A stretch of DNA of 44,176 nucleotides from CAYOOT01 sp964405665 (GCA_964405665.1 CAYOOT010000015.1:1-44176), one strand, 5' to 3'; positions 18,176 to 27,095 are shown, counted from the first letter of the stretch. The notes: generated by a model from the sequence alone, not told the origin. Program-made: numbers and translations.

Positions 18176-20245
18176 ATGTCACTAGATTCTGAAACACTTG
18201 CCTTATTAACAAAGGAAGAAGAGCTTTTTAAAGAGATTGAGTCTTCTATTGAAGAACAAATCATCCAAGCTAAAAGTCAACTGCAAAACAAATCCATAAA
18301 AGCAAAAAGACTAACTTCAGAACTTGTTGCCACACGTCGAGAAGAAGAAAAACAGCAACTGGCCTCAGACGAAGCCGTATCACATAACCTTAGAGATTTA
18401 AAAAAAGATGAACTTAAAAATTTAGATTCTTTAAAAGACAAACCTTATTTTGCCCATCTAATTCTGGATGAAGACGATGGACGAAAAATAGAATTTTTCC
18501 TAGGTACTACCAGCAATAGTGATTGCCGAATTATCGACTGGAGAAAAGCTCCAATTTCTAAACTCTATTATGAATATAAAGAAGGTGAAGAATATTTTGA
18601 AGAAATACAAGGTAGAGATCGTAGTGGAAAAATAACATTACGAAATAAAATTGATATTGAAAAAGGTTCCTTAAAAAGAATCAGCTGCCGCTATGGAACA
18701 TTTTATTCCAGCGAGCAAGGTTGGCAACTTGCAGCTGGGTCCGGCTCAAATCAAGGAGTTAGTTCAAGAAATTATGGCAAACTGCCCGATGTGCTTTCCT
18801 TAATTACCGCAGAGCAATTTCGCACCATCACAGAAGATTCCCAAACTGCTATCTTGATTCAAGGAATCGCTGGATCGGGAAAAACCACAGTCGCCTTACA
18901 TCGCCTTGCTTGGTTATTACATGAGGATAACTCTGATTTAAAAGCTAAGGAAGCGGTAATCGTAGTTCGCAGTTCCGCACTTCGTGCTTATATTGCCGCC
19001 GGTCAGGATTCTTTAGATCTAGGTGGCGTTCCGGTATTAACATTTAAAGAATGGTGCAATCTTACATTAGCTCGCAGCCTTCCTCTTGAATTTTCTGTTA
19101 ATGGAAAAATTAAACGCCCCAATCATCCCACTCCGACAGATGTGCGTCGAGTGCTGGCCGCAATAGCAATTTTAAAAGTATTCGAAATTCATTGTAAAAT
19201 AAAACACCTTAACAATAAAACGGGACAGCCTTTAAATATTATTCAAGTGTTGCTTGATACGCTTCGTGATACGGAAAGCATCTTAGCACAGGAAAATCTA
19301 TTCTTTATCGATAAAGATACTTTAGAGCTGACCGCAGATTATTTAGAAAGAATGTTTTATGAGAATTTAGTAGATCCGGCAGTTGATGGATTACTTGTGC
19401 ATGCCACTAAACTCGTCAAAGGTCAGATTATGCTTCCCTCTCAAGCTCCTGGCTTATATCGCCACATTATTGTCGATGAAGTGCAGGATTTCACAGCCGC
19501 GGAGCTAGCCGCTTTAGTCGGAGGAGTAAATAGCCTTGATCAATTAACACTTGTCGGAGATTCCAGTCAGGCCATTGGAGCAGAAGGGGCATTTATTGGC
19601 TGGGAAAAATTACGTCAACACTGGAACCTTGGTTCTGAACATTCTCGTTTTGTTTCCCTTACCGTAAGTCATCGCTCTACATTACCAATCATGCGCCTAG
19701 CTGATTTTGTCAGTGGTCATAATCGAACCCAAGAAGGAAAACCGGGCAATCCTCCAATTTGGTTTCACTGCTGTGATGAGAATCAAGGAGTAAGCGAAGC
19801 TCTCTCCTGGCTTACCAGAGTTACAGAGAAATTTCCAGATTCTCTTTCCGTGGTGCTTTGTCGAACGATGAAAGAAGCAACATATGTCTACAGTCTTTTA
19901 AAGCCGACTTTTCAACATGGAGTTCGCCTCGGTGATGATAACTCATTTTCTTTTGAAGAAGGAATTGTTGTGTCTTCAGTAGCAATGGTCAAAGGTTTGG
20001 AATTTCCTCATGTGCTGATTTGGAATCCTAGTGCCATTAACTACTCTGATACTCCACGACATCGCAATATGCTCTATGTGGCAATCACTAGAGCTGAGGA
20101 TCATTTGTGCTTAGTTACCTGGAACAACCCTTCCCCGCTTTTACCTTCACTATATTCAAAATTTGTCCGAGGCTACGACCGAGTAACGGAAGCTAAAGAA
20201 ATGGCGCAGGCGGAAAATGAAGAGCAGTATTCGGAGAGAAAGTAA
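18176..20245 (+). CDS. UvrD/HelD-like superfamily 1 helicase
   Basis: About 689 aa from MSLDSETLALL. The N-terminal 100 residues form a charged coiled coil, as in HelD-type proteins that insert arms into RNA polymerase. Motifs: Walker A IQGIAGSGKTTVALHRLAWL (HelD-like), Walker B HIIVDEVQDFTAAELAAL, TLVGDSSQAI, the late GLEFPHVLIW and motif VI LYVAITRAEDHLCLV. These support an ATP-driven translocase, possibly recycling stalled transcription complexes; helicase IV is the other option. Earlier in-frame starts (ATG 18125, TTG 18122) have no Shine-Dalgarno. ATG 18176 has GGA close by, and homologous-looking sequence begins there, but the start is uncertain. Confidence 0.85.
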   Translation: MSLDSETLALLTKEEELFKEIESSIEEQIIQAKSQLQNKSIKAKRLTSELVATRREEEKQQLASDEAVSHNLRDLKKDELKNLDSLKDKPYFAHLILDEDDGRKIEFFLGTTSNSDCRIIDWRKAPISKLYYEYKEGEEYFEEIQGRDRSGKITLRNKIDIEKGSLKRISCRYGTFYSSEQGWQLAAGSGSNQGVSSRNYGKLPDVLSLITAEQFRTITEDSQTAILIQGIAGSGKTTVALHRLAWLLHEDNSDLKAKEAVIVVRSSALRAYIAAGQDSLDLGGVPVLTFKEWCNLTLARSLPLEFSVNGKIKRPNHPTPTDVRRVLAAIAILKVFEIHCKIKHLNNKTGQPLNIIQVLLDTLRDTESILAQENLFFIDKDTLELTADYLERMFYENLVDPAVDGLLVHATKLVKGQIMLPSQAPGLYRHIIVDEVQDFTAAELAALVGGVNSLDQLTLVGDSSQAIGAEGAFIGWEKLRQHWNLGSEHSRFVSLTVSHRSTLPIMRLADFVSGHNRTQEGKPGNPPIWFHCCDENQGVSEALSWLTRVTEKFPDSLSVVLCRTMKEATYVYSLLKPTFQHGVRLGDDNSFSFEEGIVVSSVAMVKGLEFPHVLIWNPSAINYSDTPRHRNMLYVAITRAEDHLCLVTWNNPSPLLPSLYSKFVRGYDRVTEAKEMAQAENEEQYSERK

Positions 20246-20276
20246 CATTGATATTGGAAAGGGATTATAGCAAACT

Positions 20277-20531
20277 GGAGCGCGGACTTTAGGGCATCTC
20301 TAAAAATTAGACAAAACAAACATCCATTTCTAAAAAACATTTTATTTTGGCTATTAACAATGTAGGGGCACCCTTTATGGGTGCCCCTACAAATTAAATT
20401 TTCGTAATTTAAACATCCTAAACAATATTCTACCTAATTTTTAGAGATACCCTTTAGTCCGCTTAGTTACAAATATTTTTAGTAAAATAAAAACAAAAGT
20501 TTGGTAATAAGCGGACTAAAGTCCGCGCTCC
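20277..20531. mobile_element. MITE-like element with 16-bp terminal inverted repeats
   Basis: The ends are perfect 16-bp inverted repeats: GGAGCGCGGACTTTAG at 20277-20292 and its complement at 20516-20531. A second, internal inverted pair (about 29 bp, three mismatches) links 20282-20310 (CGGACTTTAGGGCATCTC onward) with 20434-20462. The right end also contains GCGGACT-AA-AGTCCGC (20511-20526). No open reading frame fits inside, so any movement would need a transposase in trans. The element fills nearly all the 325-bp gap between the helicase and purT and contains a single REP palindrome. No clear target-site duplication is visible. Confidence 0.7.
20362..20390. repeat. Single REP-like palindrome (copy 6) inside the MITE-like element
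   Basis: A perfect 12-bp stem (GTAGGGGCACCC at 20362-20373 and its complement at 20379-20390) with a 5-nt loop. It has the same GTAGGGGC/GCCCCTAC ends as the paired copies elsewhere, but only one palindrome. Confidence 0.8.
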
Positions 20532-20570
20532 GAACGTGTATGCTCTACATTTCGACTCTCTGAATAACTT

Positions 20571-21749
20571 TTACTTTACTACCGACTCAATTACTTTAAC
20601 TTTCTTCGCATTCTCTATCGCCTGTTCTGTGACCTTCAAAACATCGGCTCCGATTTTGTCAGTAGAAAGACAGACTGCCATTCTTCGATAAGGCCGAGTA
20701 CTAGGTTTACCAAAAATTCTAATATCATTTCTGGGATTTGCTATCGCCTCGGCAATGCCGCTATAAGTTGGCGCTCCTCCATCTTTTTCCGCAAGCACTA
20801 CTGCACTTGCTCCCACTTTTTCCAATACGATTTCTGATATCGGAAGACCCAATACAGCACGAGCATGCAACTCAAATTCTGATAAATTCTGTGTTCCGCC
20901 AAGAGTGACCATGCCGGTATCGTGAGGACGAGGTGACAATTCAGAAAAATAAACTCCATCTTTATTGGAAAGAAAAAATTCTACTCCCCAAATCCCGGTT
21001 CCAGTTAAAGATCTGGTAACTTTTTCGGCCATTTCTTGGGCTGCTTTTAAATGCTGCTCACTCATCGCATGAGGCTGCCAACTTTCACGGTAATCTCCCC
21101 GTTCTTGTCGATGTCCAATCGGCGGACAAAAAAGTGTTTTGCCATTTTTTTGAGTAACAGTGAGCAAAGTAATTTCCGAATCAAACTGAATAAATTCTTC
21201 AACAATTACTTCTTTAATATCCCCACGTGTTCCGCTCATCGCATAATTCCAAGCCTGCTCTATTTGCTCTGGACTCTTCACGGTGCTTTGACCTTTACCG
21301 GAAGAACTCATTAAGGGTTTTACCACACAAGGAATACCAATTTCTTTGATTGCTGTTTGAAACTCTTCCAATGTTTTAGCATAAGCATATTTAGCAGTTT
21401 TTAGATTAAGTTCCTTTGCAGCAAGATCTCTAATCGCTTTTCTGTTCATCGTAAAATTTGCAGCTCTGGCAGAAGGTACTACTTGAATTCCCTGCTTTTC
21501 ATAATCATAAAATCTTTCGGTGCGAATTGCCTCGATTTCAGGAACAATAATATCGGGCTGGTGTTTAGCAACAATTCTATCCAAAGCATCGCCATCGAGC
21601 ATGGAAATTATTTCACGCTCATCAGCTACTTGTTGAGCCGGAGCATTATCATAAGAATCCACAGCAATAACGTATTGCCCCAGGCGTTTCATTGCTATTA
21701 CAAATTCTTTTCCCAATTCACCGGAGCCCAGTAGTAAGATTTTTTTCAT
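20571..21749 (-). CDS. purT: Formate-dependent phosphoribosylglycinamide formyltransferase PurT
   Basis: ATP-grasp enzyme that formylates GAR using formate and ATP in purine synthesis, bypassing 10-formyl-THF. 392 aa, the usual length. Seen: the N-terminal LLGSGELGKEFVIAMKRLG, EIEAIRTE, the MSSSGKGQSTVKSPEQIEQAW ATP-grasp loop, EEFIQFDSEITLLTV, GIWGVEFF and SPRPHDTGMVTL. It is transcribed alone on the minus strand, upstream of nothing obvious and downstream of ftsK's end. No anomaly. Confidence 0.97.
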   Translation of the reverse strand: MKKILLLGSGELGKEFVIAMKRLGQYVIAVDSYDNAPAQQVADEREIISMLDGDALDRIVAKHQPDIIVPEIEAIRTERFYDYEKQGIQVVPSARAANFTMNRKAIRDLAAKELNLKTAKYAYAKTLEEFQTAIKEIGIPCVVKPLMSSSGKGQSTVKSPEQIEQAWNYAMSGTRGDIKEVIVEEFIQFDSEITLLTVTQKNGKTLFCPPIGHRQERGDYRESWQPHAMSEQHLKAAQEMAEKVTRSLTGTGIWGVEFFLSNKDGVYFSELSPRPHDTGMVTLGGTQNLSEFELHARAVLGLPISEIVLEKVGASAVVLAEKDGGAPTYSGIAEAIANPRNDIRIFGKPSTRPYRRMAVCLSTDKIGADVLKVTEQAIENAKKVKVIESVVK

Positions 21750-21833
21750 TTTATTTTCAGATTATAGGAATTGTTAAAATACCCAAATATCCTATAAAAG
21801 AATTGAAATCAACGAATCCTTTGAAAAATAGTG

Positions 21834-21862
21834 ACTGTAAATTAAACTGTGTAATTTACAGT
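21834..21862 (-). terminator. Possible terminator hairpin after ftsK
   Basis: Perfect 11-bp inverted repeat (ACTGTAAATTA at 21834-21844 and its complement at 21852-21862, 7-nt loop), 28 bp beyond the ftsK stop. On the minus strand it is followed by CACTATTTTT. The stem is AT-rich and so weak; it could equally be an operator for purT, which starts 85 bp further on. Confidence 0.4.
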
Positions 21863-21890
21863 ATCGAAAAATATGTATAAATTGAATAAA

Positions 21891-24605
21891 CTATATGTCT
21901 CTACCGGCAAGCAATACCTGTCGAGGTTTAGCTCCATCTGCCGGTCCGACAATGCCTTCTTTTTCCATTGTTTCCAGGATCCGCGCGGCACGGTTGTAAC
22001 CAATACGAAAAACACGCTGCACCATCGAGGTCGAAGCAAGACCTTTTTCAATAACAATATTAACAGCCTGATCATAAAGCGGATCATACTCTTCTTGCGT
22101 TGCTCCCGGTCCCTCACCTGCTTGCTGTTCTCCTTGTTCAATGCGATCGATCATTTGTTGAATTTCTTTATCGTAATGTGGTTTTCCTTGGGAGCGTAAC
22201 CATTGCACGACATCATGAACTTCTTTATCGGAAACAAAAGGAGAATGTAATCTTTTTGGTCGCCCTGCTCCGGGAGATAAAAATAATAAGTCTCCTTGAC
22301 CTAGAAGCTTTTCCGCACCAGAGGCATCAAGCACCGTTCTGGAATCAATTCTGCTGGCAACTTTAAAAGAAATTCGTGAAGGAAAGTTTGCTTTAATTAG
22401 ACCAGTAATAACATTAACACTCGGTCTTTGTGTAGCAAGAATTAAATGAATACCAGCAGCACGTGCTTTTTGTGCTAAGCGGGTTAAGAGTTCTTCAATT
22501 TCTCTTCCCACGGTTAACATTAAATCAGCAAGTTCATCGACAACAATAACAATTCTGGGAAGTTGTTCTAAATGTTTATTATAAGAATTTATTTTTTTAA
22601 ATTCATCTTCTTCTACATCTCGATTGAGCCGGGCCTGCTCAGACATTGCTGAAACTATATCTTTTTCCTGCAGCTCGATTATTTCTTTATTCTTTTGCGT
22701 CTTTACTCCCAGCTCTTGTTGTTTGGAACTGACCAAGGCATTGTAGGAAGCAAGATTTCTTACCCCTAATTCTTTCATCAGGGAGTATCTTTTTTCCATC
22801 TCTTCCACCGCCCACCAAAGAACTCCTTTAGCTCTTTTTGCTTGGGTCACTACAGGAGCTTTAAGATGAGGAATATCTTCATAGACACTAAGCTCTAGCA
22901 TTTTCGGGTCAATCATAATCAAACGTAAATCCTGCGGTGTGTTGCGATATAAAAGGCTAAGTAAGAGTGAGTTAATACAAACTGATTTTCCGGTTCCAGT
23001 TGCTCCGGCAATTAGCAAGTGCGGCATTTTAGCAAGATCGGCAATAAAGGGGTCGCCAAAAGTATCTTTGCCCAGAGCCAAAGCAATTTGATACTGCGGA
23101 TCATTATAAATTGGGGTTTCTACTAAATCTCTTAAACGCACAATTTCCCGAATCGAGTTCGGCACTTCAATCCCTACTGTTCCCTTCCCAGGAACTGGAG
23201 CATAGACTCTGACACTGGCAACTTTTAAGGCCATGGCCAAATCATCGGCAAGGCTTATTACTTTTTGCACCTTCACACCAGGGGCGGGTTCAAATTCATA
23301 GAGCGTAATTACCGGACCTGGTTGCACCTCTACAACTTTGCCACCGATTTTAAAATTAAGTAAGGTTTGTTCCAAACGTCTGCTATTGGCGATTAGTTCT
23401 TGGTCATTGGGCATCGCTTTAGTGTTAGATTCTGCTTTCACCAGAAAATCCAACGAGGGCATTTGAAAGTCACGATGAACTTCCTCGCTCTCCTTTGCTT
23501 TACCTCTTAATTTTTTTTTAAGTTTCTCCAGTTTTTCTTTGGCTTCTTTTGCTGAAGTAATTGTTCTTTCTTTTCGAGAAATGATTATTTCTTTTTTGGA
23601 TTTTTCCAAATCAGCTTTGGATAATTTTGGCAAATCAAGATCATTTTCCGCTTCAAACTCCGGCAGAGTAAAAACTCTCGTTTGTGTAATATCTTCCGGA
23701 TCCATTCCTAAGGTAAAGGGAATATCTTTTGGCCGAGATGGAGAATCGTCTAAAAAAACTTGATTCTTTGCTTCACTATATTTTAGTCCCGGAATAAAAA
23801 ACTTTAACATTGCTTTTAGGTTAGCATAAAACAACTCGATTATTTTCATGCTCACATTTGTTGCACCAGAATTAAGAGAACCAAAAGTGGGAAGGATTTT
23901 CTTGAAAACACTGAGAATTTTTGCCGGATGAAAACTACTTAAGAAACTTAAAGCAACCAATAAAGCTGTTCCGACAAGCAAAACAGTTCCTGTTTCATTG
24001 AAATAAACAATTAGCTTTAAGGCAAATTTGCTTCCGACAATTCCCCCACCAGTGAAACCATAAAATACTGCAGCTAAGGTTGCGCTGGATAAAACAAAGA
24101 TCAATGAAAAAACAAGCACACGCAAAAAGAATGCAAACTTCTTTTCTGACTCTTGATAGGAGTTTGAAGAAAATACTTTGCCGATTAAAATCAAAAGCAT
24201 CACAACAATAAAAGAGCAATAACCAAATAAGTTCAAAAGATAAAATGCCAGGAAAGAACCAACCTGTCCCATCATATTTTGGGCACTGAGTTTCGGAAAA
24301 ACATTTAAATTAATAGTGCGAGAAACAGTTCCGGAATTTAATTCCAATTCTGAATAAATAGACAAGGCAACAAAGATGGAAAGGATAATAAATAAAAAAG
24401 AAGTCATGCTCAAACTGGAATTGAGCTTTTTACCTTTTTTTAGCGCCGGTGCTTCCTCAATTAATCTTTTTCGGGGAAGCTGTAATTCTTTTTTTCTTGT
24501 TGCTCGATACATCTTATTTTTACCATCAATAGCATTCTTAGAATTCCCCATGTTAATTAAAAAGCTCTTCCTCACTTTTGATTGATCAGCATCCTCGGGG
24601 GACAC
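21891..24605 (-). CDS. ftsK: DNA translocase FtsK
   Basis: Septal DNA pump that clears chromosome ends at division and activates XerCD recombination. About 904 aa. The N-terminal part has four or five membrane helices between residues about 65 and 240. A short charged linker (about 280-400) leads to the motor domain, with Walker A LLIAGATGTGKSVCINSLLL (GATGTGKS about 534-541), Walker B IVVDELADLM and LILATQRPSVNVITG. A winged-helix gamma domain closes it (DPLYDQAVNIVIEKGLASTS, RVFRIGYNRAARILETME). The first possible start is GTG 24605, without a Shine-Dalgarno. ATG 24551 (MGNSKN) is an equally possible start. Confidence 0.95.
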   Translation of the reverse strand: MSPEDADQSKVRKSFLINMGNSKNAIDGKNKMYRATRKKELQLPRKRLIEEAPALKKGKKLNSSLSMTSFLFIILSIFVALSIYSELELNSGTVSRTINLNVFPKLSAQNMMGQVGSFLAFYLLNLFGYCSFIVVMLLILIGKVFSSNSYQESEKKFAFFLRVLVFSLIFVLSSATLAAVFYGFTGGGIVGSKFALKLIVYFNETGTVLLVGTALLVALSFLSSFHPAKILSVFKKILPTFGSLNSGATNVSMKIIELFYANLKAMLKFFIPGLKYSEAKNQVFLDDSPSRPKDIPFTLGMDPEDITQTRVFTLPEFEAENDLDLPKLSKADLEKSKKEIIISRKERTITSAKEAKEKLEKLKKKLRGKAKESEEVHRDFQMPSLDFLVKAESNTKAMPNDQELIANSRRLEQTLLNFKIGGKVVEVQPGPVITLYEFEPAPGVKVQKVISLADDLAMALKVASVRVYAPVPGKGTVGIEVPNSIREIVRLRDLVETPIYNDPQYQIALALGKDTFGDPFIADLAKMPHLLIAGATGTGKSVCINSLLLSLLYRNTPQDLRLIMIDPKMLELSVYEDIPHLKAPVVTQAKRAKGVLWWAVEEMEKRYSLMKELGVRNLASYNALVSSKQQELGVKTQKNKEIIELQEKDIVSAMSEQARLNRDVEEDEFKKINSYNKHLEQLPRIVIVVDELADLMLTVGREIEELLTRLAQKARAAGIHLILATQRPSVNVITGLIKANFPSRISFKVASRIDSRTVLDASGAEKLLGQGDLLFLSPGAGRPKRLHSPFVSDKEVHDVVQWLRSQGKPHYDKEIQQMIDRIEQGEQQAGEGPGATQEEYDPLYDQAVNIVIEKGLASTSMVQRVFRIGYNRAARILETMEKEGIVGPADGAKPRQVLLAGRDI

Positions 24606-24713
24606 AAGATAGTAAATTAATGGGAAATCCTCTTAATTCTACAATTCATTTACTTAATTTTAGCTTAGATGCTTGAAAAGCGCCTCAAGAATTTGCATTT
24701 TATTAAAAAAAAC

Positions 24714-24741
24714 TTGACTCAAAAAAACTTATATATATTTT
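24714..24741 (+). promoter_or_regulatory. Possible sigma-70 promoter for the acidic-protein/RMD1-like unit
   Basis: TTGACT (24714-24719) followed after 16 bp by TATTTT (24736-24741), in an AT-rich stretch within the 202-bp divergent region between ftsK and the acidic-protein gene. The match at -10 is imperfect, and a TATACT further on (about 24766) is an alternative. Confidence 0.4.
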
Positions 24742-24807
24742 CATCAACTTATGCTTTGTTTGGGCATATACTTATAAACACTTGAAAACCCTAGGTAGTG
24801 CAAAATT

Positions 24808-25170
24808 ATGCCAAAATTATTTTCCAAATTAGACCAAGCTTTAAAAGATTTAATAGAAGCATACGCCGAGGTTGAAGAAACTCTCGAAGAAAAACATAAG
24901 GAAGATGAAGAAGCGATGTCTAGAGCATTACTGGAAGCGGTAGAAACTTCCATTGAATCTGCAATGGAAGAACATGATTATTCTTCTTCATCATTTGCCA
25001 ATATTCTTTCCGTGCTCACTGAAAGTCTGGAACAATTAGATCCTACTGCTTTTGAAGATTCCGATGATGAGGAATTTGAAGTGGGAGAAGATGATTTGGA
25101 AATTGATGATGATGATATCGATGATGAAGAGTTGGAAGATTTAGATGATGAGGAAGAAGACGAAGACTAA
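24808..25170 (+). CDS. Small highly acidic protein
   Basis: 120 aa, not recognised. The first 75 residues are helical, with repeated Glu/Lys heptads (LDQALKDLIEAYAEVEETLEEK). The last 40 are almost wholly Asp/Glu (DDEEFEVGEDDLEIDDDDID onward), giving a very low isoelectric point. Such tails often mimic nucleic acid or bind basic partners, but no function can be claimed. The DNA of the tail is a GAT/GAA repeat and may be length-variable. It lies 27 bp before the RMD1-like gene on the same strand, so the two are probably co-transcribed. Confidence 0.7.
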   Translation: MPKLFSKLDQALKDLIEAYAEVEETLEEKHKEDEEAMSRALLEAVETSIESAMEEHDYSSSSFANILSVLTESLEQLDPTAFEDSDDEEFEVGEDDLEIDDDDIDDEELEDLDDEEEDED

Positions 25171-25197
25171 TTTTACCGGAATAAAATATTTTAAAAT

Positions 25198-26307
25198 TTG
25201 GATGACTTATTAATTAATTCTGGTAAATGCTTTGTTTTTCTAGCATATGACGTTGGCAATTCAATTAATCTTGATGTTGCTGCAAGCTTAATTCCGGCAA
25301 CAGTTCAACGACCACAATTGGGAGACAATAAAAGACAACCTAGATATTTCGGCTACGATCCTCGTCCTGTGCGGTTTACTTATAAAATTAAAAGTTGTGA
25401 AGTTATAAATTTTTTCACTGCGGAAGAGCTAGAAATCACTCTTTGGGATTTTGGCGCCATTACAGTAGGCTACAGAATTGACTTTAAAGCCGAACTTGCT
25501 CCTGCAGAATTAATCAAGCTTAGCTCTTTTCTCGATGAGAGCGAGTTGCTTGATAATGAAACAAGTAACTTATTAACTCTTTTACTGGAAGAATTAAAAC
25601 CTGCCATCCAAAATCCAGCTTTGGCGGATACAATAGAACAATACGTAGTATTTCAAATCGATGAGCTCAATAAGAGCATAAGCGGTAGTGAATTACTTAA
25701 ACAAAATCTAGCAAAAGATATTGCCAAGATCGCTCGCGGAGAAACTGTACAGTTATCTAAAATGTTGATTAAAGACACCTTGAAATATAACTGTTCTTAC
25801 CGCTCCAACGATCTTGGAGAAAATTCTGATATTGTAATTATTGGTTGGAATGCTGCTTTAATTTATGGGGAAAGCAACGAAGAATCAAAAGAAGACTTAC
25901 GTGCTGTTTTAGAGTTTATTACTGTTCAATTGCTTCAAACTCAGCTTTTAGATAAAAAATTAGATAATTATTTGGACGAAGCCTATCGCGTCTCTTCACA
26001 AAATAACCTCAATTTTCGCAATTATTTATCTCGCATCGGAGCATTACAAGTTGATGCTGCTATGGTCTTTGAGGCGGTAAATAATGCCGTTAAGTTAGTC
26101 GGCGATGAATTTCTTGCACAAGTCCATGATTTAGCTGTTATGCGCTTTGATTTACCAAAGTTGAACGTAAGCATTGAAAGAAAACTCTCTATACTACAAT
26201 CAATCTATGAAAAACTAATAGATCGAAGAACTCATTTAAGATCGGAGCTTTTGGAACTGGCAATAGTTTTTTTAATTTTGATAGAAATAATTCTAAATTT
26301 TATTTAA
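25198..26307 (+). CDS. RMD1/YagE (DUF155)-like protein with C-terminal membrane anchor
   Basis: 369 aa. A stop codon (25192-25194) two codons before it and no early ATG force a TTG start at 25198, unless translation is coupled from the acidic gene. The C-terminal third resembles DUF155/RMND1-family proteins: LPKLNVSIERKLSILQSIYE, then a charged helix and the tail anchor ELLELAIVFLILIEIILNFI. This is the family's usual layout of long helices followed by one or two membrane helices. Mitochondrial relatives are needed for translation or respiration; the bacterial role is unknown. Family assignment is from memory and moderate. A decayed piece of a paralogue lies about 950 bp downstream. Confidence 0.65.
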   Translation: MDDLLINSGKCFVFLAYDVGNSINLDVAASLIPATVQRPQLGDNKRQPRYFGYDPRPVRFTYKIKSCEVINFFTAEELEITLWDFGAITVGYRIDFKAELAPAELIKLSSFLDESELLDNETSNLLTLLLEELKPAIQNPALADTIEQYVVFQIDELNKSISGSELLKQNLAKDIAKIARGETVQLSKMLIKDTLKYNCSYRSNDLGENSDIVIIGWNAALIYGESNEESKEDLRAVLEFITVQLLQTQLLDKKLDNYLDEAYRVSSQNNLNFRNYLSRIGALQVDAAMVFEAVNNAVKLVGDEFLAQVHDLAVMRFDLPKLNVSIERKLSILQSIYEKLIDRRTHLRSELLELAIVFLILIEIILNFI

Positions 26308-26387
26308 AAAATTGGCAGCTACCTTAAGAGAGCGTTTACGATACCTCTTAATTCTTCAATTGCCGACAGTGGATCGTTTGCTCAGCT

Positions 26388-26858
26388 CTATTTTCTGAGA
26401 TTATTTTCTTCAGGTGGAACAATCAAAACCGGACACTTAGTCATTAGCAAAACTCGATGAACAGTGCTTCCTACAAAAATGGTTCCAACCACTGTGTGCC
26501 CACGAGTTCCCATTACAATTAAATCGCAGTTTTCTTTCTCCGCAAAAGCACAAATTTCTTCAGCTATGCCTTTTTTTGAAATGATCACTTCATATCGAAC
26601 TTCTCTTTCCTGAAGATATTTCCCGGCGATTTCTTTTAGTTTTGAAAAAGCTTTGTCTTGACATTTCTTATTGTAATCATCGATAGACCTTGGATCCACG
26701 AACTCAACTCCATCAATATAATAGGCCTCAAAGAGCCGATGCACATAAAGCAATATAATTTCCGATCCTTGCCATTTTTTATCCGCAGCTATTAACTCTA
26801 AAGACTCAAAAGTTGGATGAGTGATATCACAGGCGATTAAAATCTTTGAAAAATGCAT
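26388..26858 (-). CDS. Universal stress protein, UspA family, ATP-binding type
   Basis: 156 aa. It has the N-terminal KILIACDITHPTFESLELIA strand-helix and the C-terminal nucleotide loop GTRGHTVVGTIFVGSTVHRV, which fits G-2x-G-9x-G-S. CPVLIVP closes the fold. UspA proteins with this loop bind ATP and accumulate under starvation or oxygen limitation. The ATG is 83 bp downstream (minus strand) of the centre of operator A. It is convergent with the RMD1-like gene and marks the left edge of the stress island. A second intact copy is at 36653 and a decayed one near 32000. Confidence 0.93.
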   Translation of the reverse strand: MHFSKILIACDITHPTFESLELIAADKKWQGSEIILLYVHRLFEAYYIDGVEFVDPRSIDDYNKKCQDKAFSKLKEIAGKYLQEREVRYEVIISKKGIAEEICAFAEKENCDLIVMGTRGHTVVGTIFVGSTVHRVLLMTKCPVLIVPPEENNLRK

Positions 26859-26932
26859 AACAGTTGTTCCAGATTTTTATTGATATATTTTCAAACTGTA
26901 AAATTATTTTAATAGAAAAGGTATTTTAATGA

Positions 26933-26950
26933 TTATGAGCCTGATCATGT
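26933..26950. promoter_or_regulatory. CRP/FNR-type operator A (TTATGA-N6-TCATGT)
   Basis: Near-palindrome TTATGA-GCCTGA-TCATGT, centred 83 bp before the start of the universal stress gene at 26858. It is one of seven sites sharing the TTATGA-N6-TCATAA form in this half of the window. The outer TGA/TCA spacing of six equals that of known CRP/FNR-superfamily sites. Confidence 0.6.
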
Positions 26951-26991
26951 TTTAATTAACAATCTCAGAGTGCGGATTTGTCTTGCAGCAG

Positions 26992-27095
26992 AGTATTACA
27001 AATGGATGCTACCATAATATTTAAAGGCGTTAAATTAGTCGGCGATGAATTTTTAGCGCAAGTCCATAATCAGGTTCTTTTTCTTTTACCAAAAT
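26992..27095 (+). pseudogene. Decayed fragment of an RMD1-like gene
   Basis: 27028-27070 matches 26089-26131 of the intact gene with only about six differences (shared core TTAGTCGGCGATGAATTT). The upstream part GTATTACAAATGGATGCT also matches GCATTACAAGTTGATGCT. The fragment would read VLQMDAT--VKLVGDEFLAQVH against ALQVDAA--VKLVGDEFLAQVH. About 15 bp are missing in the middle, and nothing of the rest of the gene remains. It lies between operators A and B. I see nothing else recognisable in the 26859-27303 gap. Confidence 0.75.

Noticed and set aside
1273..20531. CRISPR array
   Set aside because: The palindromic repeats are scattered between genes kilobases apart, vary in orientation and have no regular spacers.
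21873..22366. Several plus-strand frames opposite the end of ftsK
   Set aside because: They overlap the strongly conserved FtsK gamma domain in antisense and show no protein-like features.
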